Assembly: GCA_012032345.1 (NCBI GenBank)
Contig: JAAUQI010000010.1
Coordinates: 35,817 to 99,816 of the forward strand
Direction of reading: 5' to 3'
Source of the DNA: Leptolyngbyaceae cyanobacterium RM1_1_2
GTDB lineage: Bacteria > Cyanobacteriota > Cyanobacteriia > Phormidesmidales > Phormidesmidaceae
DNA: 64,000 bases
The translations under genes were made by a program, and so were the position numbers. Under the pieces are notes generated by a model. It made no database searches. It was given only the letters and a program-made list of their open reading frames with translations, and was not told where the DNA came from. Positions 1 to 9,964 of this stretch are shown here, one piece after another. Positions within the stretch are counted from its first letter, which is position 1, and the number at the start of each line of letters is the position of its first letter.

Positions 1-2
1 AT

Positions 3-701
3 ACCTTGCAGGAAAAAGACTATCACTACGAAGATATCTGGCCCGAAGATGTGATCTACAAGGGCTATGGCGGCGTAGACTGCGTGGAGGCCGGTGGCCC
101 ACCGGCGGGTGCTGGCTGTGGCGGCTACGTAGTTGGTGAAACCGTCAAGCTGCTCAAAGAGCTAAACGCTTTTGACGAGTACGACGTTATTTTGTTTGAC
201 GTGCTGGGTGACGTAGTCTGTGGCGGTTTTGCGGCCCCGCTCAACTACTCTGACTACTGCATGATTGTCACTGACAACGGCTTTGACGCTCTGTTTGCCG
301 CCAACCGCATTGCCGCCTCGGTGCGGGAAAAAGCGCGGACTCACCCGCTGCGTCTGGCTGGGCTAATCGGTAACCGCACGTCTAAGCGCGACCTGATTGA
401 TAAGTACGTTGAGACTGTACCCATGCCCGTGCTGGAAATTTTGCCGCTGATTGAAGACATTCGGGTTTCGCGGGTCAAAGGTAAGACTATTTTTGAGATG
501 GCTGAAACCGACCCTTCACTCCACGCCGTTTGTCAGTATTATCTCAATATTGCCGATCAGGTACTCGCAGCCCCAGAAGGCGTTGTTCCAAACGATACGC
601 CGGATCGGGAGCTGTTTGCTCTGCTGTCTGACTTTTATCTCAATCCTCCTGCCGCTGCTGCCGAGGCTCAATCAGAAAAATTAGATCTGATGATGGTTTA
701 G
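3..701 (+). CDS. chlL: Light-independent protochlorophyllide reductase, iron-sulfur ATP-binding subunit ChlL (5'-truncated)
   Basis: ChlL is the nitrogenase-reductase-like [4Fe-4S] ATPase dimer that feeds electrons to the ChlN-ChlB component, which reduces ring D of protochlorophyllide in chlorophyll synthesis in the dark. The window opens inside the gene: 232 residues remain of a usual 270-290, so the P-loop lies off the left edge. Both cluster cysteines are visible, in [12 protein letters not shown] (about residue 39 of the visible part) and [12 protein letters not shown] (about 73). Their spacing of 34 matches the family pair. The C-terminal [10 protein letters not shown] and [16 protein letters not shown] segments are typical. 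Two DUF5331 genes and chlN follow on the same strand, the usual cyanobacterial order. Identity is secure; only the start is missing. Confidence 0.97.
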   Translation, partial: TLQEKDYHYEDIWPEDVIYKGYGGVDCVEAGGPPAGAGCGGYVVGETVKLLKELNAFDEYDVILFDVLGDVVCGGFAAPLNYSDYCMIVTDNGFDALFAANRIAASVREKARTHPLRLAGLIGNRTSKRDLIDKYVETVPMPVLEILPLIEDIRVSRVKGKTIFEMAETDPSLHAVCQYYLNIADQVLAAPEGVVPNDTPDRELFALLSDFYLNPPAAAAEAQSEKLDLMMV

Positions 702-863
702 CGCTACAGAAGACGAGCCAGTCTAGATTAAGCCTGACGAAATATAAACTCATTTGCGATCGCATCGGACGGTGATAGATTGCTGCAGTATCATCCTGTG
801 TACGGCTTTTTCAGTTGTCCCTGAGTGACTTAGCTGATTTGCAATCTAGAGTGAGGCAAACTC

Positions 864-1222
864 ATGGCATTCTTCGAAAACTTTACCTCGGTTATTCGGC
901 AAAAATGGCTGGACTATGTTCAGGCCAATCGGCCTTGGCTAGAGCTACAGATGCGTCAAACATCGGTGAGAACCCAGACGGAGGTCGCCGTCCCTCTTCG
1001 TTTTTGGTTTTAGGCGTGGTGAACGCGATCGAGCCAAAACTGTCTAATTTGATGGTGCCGTTTTATCAGCTCAACTCTGATGAAGATGCTCTAGTCGAAG
1101 TTTTGGGACTCAATTTTGATCCCGAAATGGCGCTAGATAACAACGGCACCCCTAAGACAATCGCCGCTGAAGACACTGACGTCACCCCGATGCTGCCCGA
1201 TGCTCAAGATGCCTTCGAATAA
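864..1222 (+). CDS. DUF5331-family protein, first copy (frameshifted)
   Basis: A small cyanobacterial protein of unknown function that commonly sits between chlL and chlN. The true N-terminus starts at ATG 864, after a GAGG ribosome site, and reads MAFFENFTSVIRQKWLDYVQ, then WLELQMRQTSVRT. The rest (PDGGRRPSSFLVLGVVNA, VEVLGLNFDPEMAL) is in another frame. The switch falls at the CCC of 973-975. One extra C would give a continuous protein of about 119 residues with T-P-D-G-G across the join, as expected from the second copy downstream. The frame that opens at 815 covers the second half but gives a nonsense N-terminus. A sequencing error is as likely as a real frameshift, since other genes in the window show the same kind of lesion. 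Confidence 0.75.
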
Positions 1223-1289
1223 AGGAATCACTTCCTCTTCAGGCTTTCCCTTTCGGTGCTGCCTGCGTTGAATCTAGACTAAGACTGAC

Positions 1290-1700
1290 GTGAACACTGA
1301 ACAACTGCGCCAAATACTGCGCCAAAAATGGCTGGATTATTACTGCGAGAACCGTTCTTGGCTGGTGCGTTTGGGGGTCTGGGTGACCTACCAGGGCCAG
1401 CGTCGCCCCTCTTCTAGCTTTATTCTGGCTACCCTTGCCATCCTGGAGCCTCAGCTAAATCAGCTACTGCCGCTAGTCGTTGATCTCAGCAGTAACCCCG
1501 ACCGCATTGTGGCAGCTCTGGGCCTTAACTTTAATCCTGACGAAGCGCTAGAGTCCCTGCCGGAACAGCCTAAAATGCTGCCAGAGGGCACCCAGCCAGC
1601 AGCAGTAGCCAAGCCCAATTCTGCCCGCCCGCCGCTGCCCCGAGAAATGGATGAATCTGGTGCCAGCATCCGACCTCGGCCTAAAGTCCATTCATTATGA
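1290..1700 (+). CDS. DUF5331-family protein, second copy
   Basis: A 136-residue paralogue of the gene just upstream, of unknown function. Shared blocks are RQKWLDYY near residue 12, RRPSSSFILATLAILEPQL near residue 38 and ALGLNFNPDEAL near residue 78. These align with RQKWLDYV, RRPSSFLVLGVVNAIEPKL and VLGLNFDPEMAL in copy one. The proline-rich tail (about residues 90-136) is not shared. The start is GTG at 1290, supported by where the homology begins; no strong ribosome site is visible. It lies 40 nt before chlN, so it is probably cotranscribed with the dark chlorophyll-synthesis genes. A role in ChlLN assembly or regulation would be a guess from position. Confidence 0.75.
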   Translation: MNTEQLRQILRQKWLDYYCENRSWLVRLGVWVTYQGQRRPSSSFILATLAILEPQLNQLLPLVVDLSSNPDRIVAALGLNFNPDEALESLPEQPKMLPEGTQPAAVAKPNSARPPLPREMDESGASIRPRPKVHSL

Positions 1701-1727
1701 CCCTGACGCAATTATTCATCTTGTTGA

Positions 1728-3146
<1,419 letters not shown>

Positions 3147-3187
3147 GCTCAAACTCTTCTAATTGATTAGCTAAATTTGCCCACTTG

Positions 3188-3230
3188 AAAACCGCTCTGT
3201 TGTGATTTAACTCATTACAGAGCGGTTTTT
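3188..3230 (+). terminator. Rho-independent terminator after chlN
   Basis: A perfect 13-bp inverted repeat: AAAACCGCTCTGT (3188-3200) pairs with ACAGAGCGGTTTT (3217-3229), loop 16 nt, stem running into a T tract. It begins 41 nt after the chlN stop and closes the chl unit. Confidence 0.85.
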
Positions 3231-3390
3231 CGGGTTTTATGATTACTTTAGTGAAGACAGAATACATGATCTTCTGAGAAAAGAGCGGCCTGCTTCAGGA
3301 TTCTGTACGGCTGGTTTCTGTCAAAAAGCCTGTGGGCACCATAGCCACAGCCATTGCGATCGCGCTCTTCTTCCAAAACTACTTTCCCAC

Positions 3391-6300
3391 ATGGACTGCT
3401 TAAAGCTTGTCACCCGACTGCTAAGCCAGATTTCTGACCCTGCCTTTATTCAAACTGCCCGGCACCAATGGCTTTTTGTCAACAATCCGCTGTGTCAGCT
3501 AGCCGGAAACACCCCAGACAGCCTAATAAAGCGTGCACATCTGCTCCTAGAAGACAATTCAGCAAAAAAGCTGCAGGCTGCGGTTGAGCAAGTTTTGGAA
3601 ACAGGCGCTTCGCCAGATATTTCTCTACAGTTAGCCATAGAGTCAGGGAGCTTACGGCCAGCCATCGCTCAGCTATCGCTGATGACTCAGCCAGAGGAAG
3701 AACCGCTAATTTTAGTTCTGTTAAAGCCAACGTCTAAATCTGCTAAGTCTAATTGTGAACAGCCTCAGCTAGCGCCTGAGCGGTTGCAAATACTGGTCGA
3801 ACATGCCCCGGCGGCTATTGCTATGTTTGACACCGAGATGCGCTATCTCACGACCAGTCGCCGCTGGCTAGAAGATTATGGTTTGGGCGATCGCACATTA
3901 TTGGTCACTCTCACTACGACGTTTTTCCGCTCATTCCTCAGCACTGGAAAGCTGTTCACCAGCGCTGTCTAGCCGGAGCTGTTGAGCGCTGTGAGGAAAC
4001 TCCTTTTGAGCGCAAAGATGGCACAACCGACTGGATTAGATGGGAAGTGCGCCCTTGGCACGACAGCACTGGGCAAATCGGCGGTATTGTCATGCTAACG
4101 GAGGTGATTACTGCCCGTAAGCGCGCCGAAACCGCTTTGTATCAAAGTGAAGCTCGGTTTCAAAAGCTAGCAGCCAATATTCCAGGTGCGATTTACCAGT
4201 TTCAGCTAGACGCGAACGGTAGAGCTTCGTTTCCCTACATCAGTTCAGGGGTATACAGGCTGTTGGCGCTAACGCCGACTGAGATCATGCAGGACGCCAA
4301 CACAATTATTTCGAAAATTCATCCAGACCAGCTCGCCAGCTTTCAGAAAACAGTCGCCGCCTCTGCCCAAACGCTTCAACCCTGGCAGTGGGAGGGCCAA
4401 TTCAGCCTGCCTGATGGCTCATTCAAGTGGATTAAAGCCGCTTCTCGGCCAGAGCAACAGCCCGATGGCTCAATTCTTTGGGATGGGGTGCTGATAGATA
4501 TCAATCAGCTTAAACAGGCAGAAAGCCAGCTCCAGAAGTTTAACTTACGCCTAGAAGAAAGAGTTGAGCAGCGTACCGCAGAATTGACGTCTACGAATGA
4601 GAGGTTGCTGAGCGAAATCCGCCAGCGGCAGCAGGCTCAGCAAGCTTTAATTGAAACTAAAACCCTCTATAAGCAAATTCTAGATGCAATTCCAGATCTG
4701 ATTTTCTGTAAAGCTGCGGACTCCCAATTTATCTATGGCAACAAGGCTTTTCAAAACTATTACGGTTTAGCGGCTGAAACGCTAGAGGGGCTAACCGATG
4801 CTTCCTTTATACCCTCAAACAGCGCGGCAGGGTATCTTGAGCAAGATCGCTACGTTTTTGAGCCAGGTTATACCCTGGTTAGTGAAGCGCCAGTTACTCA
4901 CCATGCAGGTGAGGAGCGCATGTTCAGCACGATCAAAACTGCTATTTTTGACTCTGAAGGGCAGGTGATGCAGGTTGTCGGCATTGCCAGAGACATTCAC
5001 GATCGCAAGCAGTCTGAAGTCAAGCTGCAGCGCTCTGAGCAACTGCTGAAAACGGTGATGAATACGCTACCGCAGGCAGTTTTTTGGAAAGATCGCAACT
5101 CAGTATATTTAGGCTGTAACCGACACTTTGCCGAAGATGCAGGGTTACCGCCTGAGGATATTATTGGCAAGACTGACTATGAGCTACCCTGGGCTGACAC
5201 AGAAGCTGAGCTTTATCGTCAGTGCGATCGCCGCGTCATGGCTACCAGTACGCCTGAGCTACATATGCTGGAAACCCAACTGCAGGCAGATGGTAAACAG
5301 GCTTGGGTCAATACCAACAAAGCCCCCCTACATGATGCCGACGGCAACGTCATTGGTATTCTTGGCACCTACGAAGACATTACAGGCTTAAAGCAGGTAG
5401 AAGCCAATCTGCGCGATCGCGAACAGTTTCTACGCAGTGTCTACGAGGGTTCTGAAAATCCTATTTTTGTAGTGGATGTATTAGAAAATGGAGAATTTCG
5501 CTTTTCTGATATGAATCCTGCCTCACAGCGAGCCCTCGGCCTCAGCCCCGATGAATTCAAGCAGCGATCGCCTTACCCCCATTTTCAAGAAAACTATCGG
5601 CGCTGCATCTCTTCAGGACAGGCTATTGGCTATGAGGAGTGTCTAGTCGTCAATAACAAAGAAACCTGGTGGTTGACTACCCTAAATCCGCTCAAAGACG
5701 AAGCCAATAAGATTTACCGAATTGTCGGTACCACCTTCAACATTACCGAGCGGCGGCAGATAGAGCAGGCGCTCAAAGAACAGGCACAGCTATCTGAATT
5801 TAGAGCAGCAATTGATTCAATCTTGACCCGTGAAGACAGTCTACAGAACATGCTGCAGCGCTGCTGCCAGGTGATTGTTCAGCACTTAGACGCGGCCTTC
5901 GCTCGCATCTGGGTACTCAACGCCGAAGAAAATGTTTTAGAACTTCAGGCGAGTGCTGGTCTATATACCCACACTGATGGTATTCACAGCCGAGTTCCGG
6001 TGGGTCGGTTCAAAATTGGGCTGATTGCCGCTGAGCGCCAGCCCCATCTGACTAACGATGTGCCTAACGACCCGCGTGTAAGCGATCAGGCTTGGGCTAG
6101 AGAAACGGGCATGGTTGCCTTTGCTGGTCACCCGCTGATTGTCGAAGATGAGCTACTGGGCGTAGTCGCTCTTTTTGCCCAGCATCCCTTAAGCAACTCA
6201 GTATTAGAAATCTTATCTTTTAGTGCCAATGAACTTGCCCTCGGCCTCAAGCGCAAACAGGCTGAGCTTTCACTAATTCGTTCAGAAGCCCGATTCAGGC

Positions 6301-7211
6301 AGCAGGCCCAAGAACTGAGGCAGGCAATGCTCGAACTGCAGCAGACTCAGATGCATCTGATTCAAAGTGAAAAAATGTCTAGCCTGGGTCAGCTTGTTGC
6401 AGGAGTTGCTCACGAAATCAATAACCCTGTCAGCTTTATTTTTGGTAATTTAGTACATGCGAAAGACTATGCCCGAGATTTACTTAGCCTCGTTCAGCTT
6501 TACCAAGTTCACTACCCAGAGCCAACATCAGCCATTCAGCAAAAGGTAAAAACTATCGAACTCGATTTTCTAATCGAAGATTTGCCTAAATTACTCAACT
6601 CAATGGAAGTAGGTGCCAAGCGAATTCAGCAGATTGTTCAGTCTTTGCGAATTTTTTCGCGCATGGACGTATCTGAAGTCAAAGCAGTTAATCTGCACGA
6701 GGGTATTGACAGCACCCTGATGATCTTACAAAACCGCTTAAAAGAGCAGCCTCACCGCTGTGCCATTCAGGTTGTCAAAAAGTATGATTTACTGCCCTTA
6801 GTTGAGTGCTACCCTGGGCAGCTTAATCAGGTTTTTATGAATCTGGTAAGCAATGCCATTGACGCTTTAGAAGAAGCGCTCGATCGGGTTGATTCTAAAC
6901 CTGAAACGGCTGAGCCAGCTCATAGCTATCAGCCTACAATCGAACTACGAACTCAACTAACAGGCGATCGGTTTGTTACCATCAGTGTTTCTGATAATGG
7001 TTCAGGGATGTCTGAAAAAACTCAGCAGCAGGTTTTTAACCCGTTTTTCACTACCAAATCCGTTGGCAAAGGCACTGGCATGGGATTATCCATTAGCTAT
7101 CAAATTATTGCTGAGAAGCACGGAGGTAGCCTAACTTGCTCTTCTACGCCAGGACAGGGAACGGTTTTTCTAGTTGGTATCCCGCTGCGTCAGGCGGCTG
7201 CTCACGGCTAG
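3391..7211 (+). CDS. Multi-PAS, GAF-containing sensor histidine kinase (frameshifted)
   Basis: A large cytoplasmic hybrid-sensor-type histidine kinase, about 1273 residues once one frameshift is corrected. Order: N-terminal region; PAS near 130-250, 250-375, 425-540, 550-670 and 675-790; GAF near 800-965; coiled linker; HisKA with phospho-acceptor His in [10 protein letters not shown] (about residue 1008); HATPase_c with N box [11 protein letters not shown]1 DNGSGM and G2 GTGMGLSI. I see no membrane segment and no receiver domain. The frame breaks at about 3898-3902: GDRTL (TTA) runs straight into [16 protein letters not shown] in the other frame, with the A at 3900 shared, so one base is missing. 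No response regulator is next to it, so its partner and signal are unknown. The start ATG 3391 has no strong ribosome site. Confidence 0.8.
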
Positions 7212-7266
7212 AGCACGGCTGCTATGGAGAGGGCATATCTGAGAAAATATAGCGAGAAACAGATTT

Positions 7267-8220
7267 TTAATTGCTGACTAGCTGCTGCTGAACTTTGTCG
7301 GCTTTGAGCATATGGTAAGTGATGATTAGCTGCGTCAGGGCTAGCGGATAGCTTTGCAGAGTTTCTCCAGTGGTTCCTACAACTTTGCCAATATTTTGAT
7401 TGCCTTCTAGACTACAAAACTGGCTCAGAAAAGGGACTTCGCTACATAAAACCCGCTCTAGCTCTTGAACCTGTTCTGCCGTTGCGTGGCCATCAATCTC
7501 AAGAACATCGACGGGTTTACCCATGTCCCGGTCAAGCCCAAGGCGAATCGCATCCCCTAAATGACTGCCCTGATCGTGCAGGATATGGGTGAAGTCGGGA
7601 TGGGGAATAGTGGGTCGCAGGATTAGCCGCACATTCAACAGTAAATCCTCTTGGGTCTGATCGTTATCAGGTGGATAGAAGCTCACTATCACATCCGACC
7701 ATTTCCGCTGTGGCCGAATGAAGGCGTCAGAGTCAGGTTCTCGCTGGGTTAGCTGGGTTCTGACTTGGTCTTCGCTATAGCCGCGTTTGCGAGTGTCTCG
7801 CTTAATTTTCCAGCTATGGCGCAGAGGCTCCGGTGGTGCCAGGTAAACCTTTGCATCGTAGTAGTCACGAGCGATTCCGGTTGCGTAGCCTAGCAGACCT
7901 TCGACAACAACAAACTTTTTGGGCTGAACATACTCTGGTGGGTCAAATTTACCCGTGCTGTGGTTATAGATGGGCTTAAGGATAGCCTCACCTTCTTGAA
8001 GCAGCTTGAGGTGTTGCTGAATAATATCAATGTAGTTACAGTCTGGATTAAGGGCAGAAATGCCCATCTCTTTTCGCTGCTGTCGGTCGTAGCGGTGGTA
8101 GTCATCTGTACAGATAGCTGTTACTTGATCTTCTCCTAAAATCTGAGCGATACCTCGCGTCAGCGTAGTTTTGCCGGCAGCGCTATCGCCTACGATACCC
8201 AGAATAATAGGACGACTCAT
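7267..8220 (-). CDS. Phosphoribulokinase-like kinase lacking the redox cysteines
   Basis: A P-loop kinase of the phosphoribulokinase/uridine kinase family, 317 residues from ATG 8220. The Walker A is GIVGDSAAGKTT, followed by ICTDDYHRYDRQQRKEMG, KPIYNHSTGKFDPPE and VVVEGLLGYA. These resemble the Calvin-cycle enzyme that phosphorylates ribulose-5-phosphate. The canonical cyanobacterial PRK has a cysteine inside the P-loop (GDSGCGKS) and a C-terminal cysteine pair near a PCGRKLTC-type stretch. Here the P-loop reads GDSAAGKT and the C-terminal pair is absent; only the Cys before the DDYH motif remains. So it is probably a paralogue not under thioredoxin/CP12 control, and its substrate may differ. 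It converges on the histidine kinase. Upstream in-frame codons to 8295 look non-coding. Confidence 0.8.
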   Translation of the reverse strand: MSRPIILGIVGDSAAGKTTLTRGIAQILGEDQVTAICTDDYHRYDRQQRKEMGISALNPDCNYIDIIQQHLKLLQEGEAILKPIYNHSTGKFDPPEYVQPKKFVVVEGLLGYATGIARDYYDAKVYLAPPEPLRHSWKIKRDTRKRGYSEDQVRTQLTQREPDSDAFIRPQRKWSDVIVSFYPPDNDQTQEDLLLNVRLILRPTIPHPDFTHILHDQGSHLGDAIRLGLDRDMGKPVDVLEIDGHATAEQVQELERVLCSEVPFLSQFCSLEGNQNIGKVVGTTGETLQSYPLALTQLIITYHMLKADKVQQQLVSN

Positions 8221-8593
8221 GATTTCTCCAGGCAGCCAATAAATATCAAACAGACGAACTGGTCTAATTGTAGGGACGAACGGGACGAGTCTCAAGATTT
8301 TCTTAATCTTTTGTGTTTAAAGAGATAAAAAGTAGGGAGTATCAGCGATTTCTGGGACGTGGTGACGTTTTAAGAAAAAAGCATTGGGGCTGGCTGCACT
8401 CTGGTTGAACTAAAAAGGTGACAGTATGAGACGGCTATTTTCTCGGATTCGACAGACAATCTACGGCTGCATGCTCCGTTTAAAGAAATTATTGAATCGG
8501 ACACTTTCCCGCCTCGGCATTCGCAAAAGAGATGCTATAGTACAAAAGTATTATTGGGGACAAACTTACCCAAAGCACTTTAGGGGGAGACCC

Positions 8594-9652
8594 ATGACCA
8601 CCGCTACTCAACCCAAAGCAACTGCCAAGCGCCGTACTGGCGCAAAAGCCTTAGAGCCAACCGAGCCAACTGCTGAGGTCGCCCTGATGCGCACGCTAGC
8701 TTTAGATGCGGGCAATTACGACCTCAAGTTCTTTGACGGTGTCAGCCATCCCAAAGCCATCCGGTCTGTCCGCTATCAGCTACCCCAGGGACGCGATGCT
8801 GTCCGCTATTCAGAAGCTTCGCCCTTGATTGAACTGCCTGACGGTACCCGCCATCATTTTGGAGCACAGGCTTACAAATATCGACGGCAGCAACAAACGG
8901 TGATTGAAAACAAGGTCGAGCTAGCGCGGCTGCATCTTTATGCGTGCTTAGAACCGATTAACGGTTCGCTCTGTGAGTTTCCGCTCGACCTCTATCTCTC
9001 AACCCCTGAACCCGCTAAACATGCTGCTGCTTTAAGAGATCAGCTTTTGGGCCTACACAAATTTCGCCGCAACAGCCTGGATTTTGACATTGACGTTGAA
9101 TCAGTGACAGTGGAGCGAGAAGGCATGGGAGCTTACTACGCCGCCAGACAGCAGGGGCTGATTCCCGATAGCGGTTACACTATCGTTATTGACATTGGCG
9201 GCGGCACCTGGCTAACCCGGCTGGTGGATGCCGAGGGCGAAGTCATTGATGAAAATGTAATGAACCGGGGCGGGACGTATGAGCTAGCAACAGCTATTAG
9301 CTTCGACCGACGATTGACTAACGACCTGGGCACCACTGCCGATCCCAGCGTTGTCATGGATGGCTTTCGCGGTAATCATGTCTATGCTGACACTGGTTTG
9401 AGCTGGGCTGGCTGGCTAGACGAATACCTCGACCCCTGGTTTAAGGGAATTTTTCAAACTGTTAAAGCCCAGTACACGCCTTACATGGCCCGCGTCACTC
9501 GCTTTTTGGTGACCGGGGGCGGTTCTCATCTGATTGTGCATCGATTAGAAGGCCGTAAGCTGTTTGCAGTGATGGGAGAACCCCAGTTTGCTAACGTTCG
9601 TGGCTTATTTTCACTTTCAACGGATACGCAGCTATGCATGACAACAAAGTAA
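8594..9652 (+). CDS. ParM/StbA-like actin-fold ATPase
   Basis: A bacterial actin-like ATPase, 352 residues. Actin-fold phosphate motifs are LALDAGNYDLKFF (phosphate 1), TIVIDIGGGTWLTRLVD (phosphate 2) and FLVTGGGSHLI (adenosine). On plasmids ParM filaments push replicons apart; chromosomal cyanobacterial copies are of unknown role. I chose ATG 8594 because AGGGGGAG lies 6 nt upstream. The frame stays open back to ATG 8426, which would add 56 basic residues, but a TATAGT -10-like hexamer (8536-8541) lies inside that stretch. The 3' end overlaps the next gene by 19 nt, so the two are probably translationally coupled, like a ParM-ParR pair. Confidence 0.82.
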   Translation: MTTATQPKATAKRRTGAKALEPTEPTAEVALMRTLALDAGNYDLKFFDGVSHPKAIRSVRYQLPQGRDAVRYSEASPLIELPDGTRHHFGAQAYKYRRQQQTVIENKVELARLHLYACLEPINGSLCEFPLDLYLSTPEPAKHAAALRDQLLGLHKFRRNSLDFDIDVESVTVEREGMGAYYAARQQGLIPDSGYTIVIDIGGGTWLTRLVDAEGEVIDENVMNRGGTYELATAISFDRRLTNDLGTTADPSVVMDGFRGNHVYADTGLSWAGWLDEYLDPWFKGIFQTVKAQYTPYMARVTRFLVTGGGSHLIVHRLEGRKLFAVMGEPQFANVRGLFSLSTDTQLCMTTK

Positions 9653-9897
9653 GACTTAGTCCAGATGTGCTTGATAAAGCCCAGCAGATTGCTGATGAGT
9701 GGGGCTTAAAAAATGCCAGGGCGGCGGTTGAAGCCGTTTTTCGCAGGTACTCCGACGAGTATTTGCATGGTAGACTGCGATCGCTCGAAGGCCCTTCATC
9801 AGCTATGTCTTCCTCAACCTCAGCTAGCGCACTCGGGGCTAGTACAGCAAATAACTGCGAAGCTCTAGATGCTTTGGATGATCTCTTAGCTCTTTGA
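9634..9897 (+). CDS. Small ribbon-helix-helix-like protein, possible ParR-type partner
   Basis: An 87-residue protein that starts inside the end of the ParM-like gene (overlap 9634-9652). Residues 5-43 (KVRLSPDVLDKAQQIADEWG, then KNARAAVEAVFRRYSDEYL) look like a beta strand plus two helices, the ribbon-helix-helix/CopG arrangement found in ParR-type DNA-binding adaptors. A Ser/Ala-rich linker follows, then an acidic, leucine-rich tail (EALDALDDLLAL). In plasmid ParR it is the C-terminal tail that contacts the ParM filament. The family call comes from pattern and position, not from a clear signature, so treat the ParR role as a hypothesis. Confidence 0.65.
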   Translation: MHDNKVRLSPDVLDKAQQIADEWGLKNARAAVEAVFRRYSDEYLHGRLRSLEGPSSAMSSSTSASALGASTANNCEALDALDDLLAL

Positions 9898-9906
9898 TTT
9901 TTACGG

Positions 9907-9933
9907 TAAAGCGACGCGGCTGGCGTCGCTTTA
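9907..9933. terminator. Hairpin terminator between the ParM unit and glsF
   Basis: A perfect 11-bp inverted repeat, TAAAGCGACGC (9907-9917) with GCGTCGCTTTA (9923-9933) and a 5-nt loop. The A/T ends let it work both ways between the convergent ParM-like unit and glutamate synthase gene. Confidence 0.75.
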
Positions 9934-9964
9934 CTATTTCAGCTGTTTTGATGAGCTAGATCAT

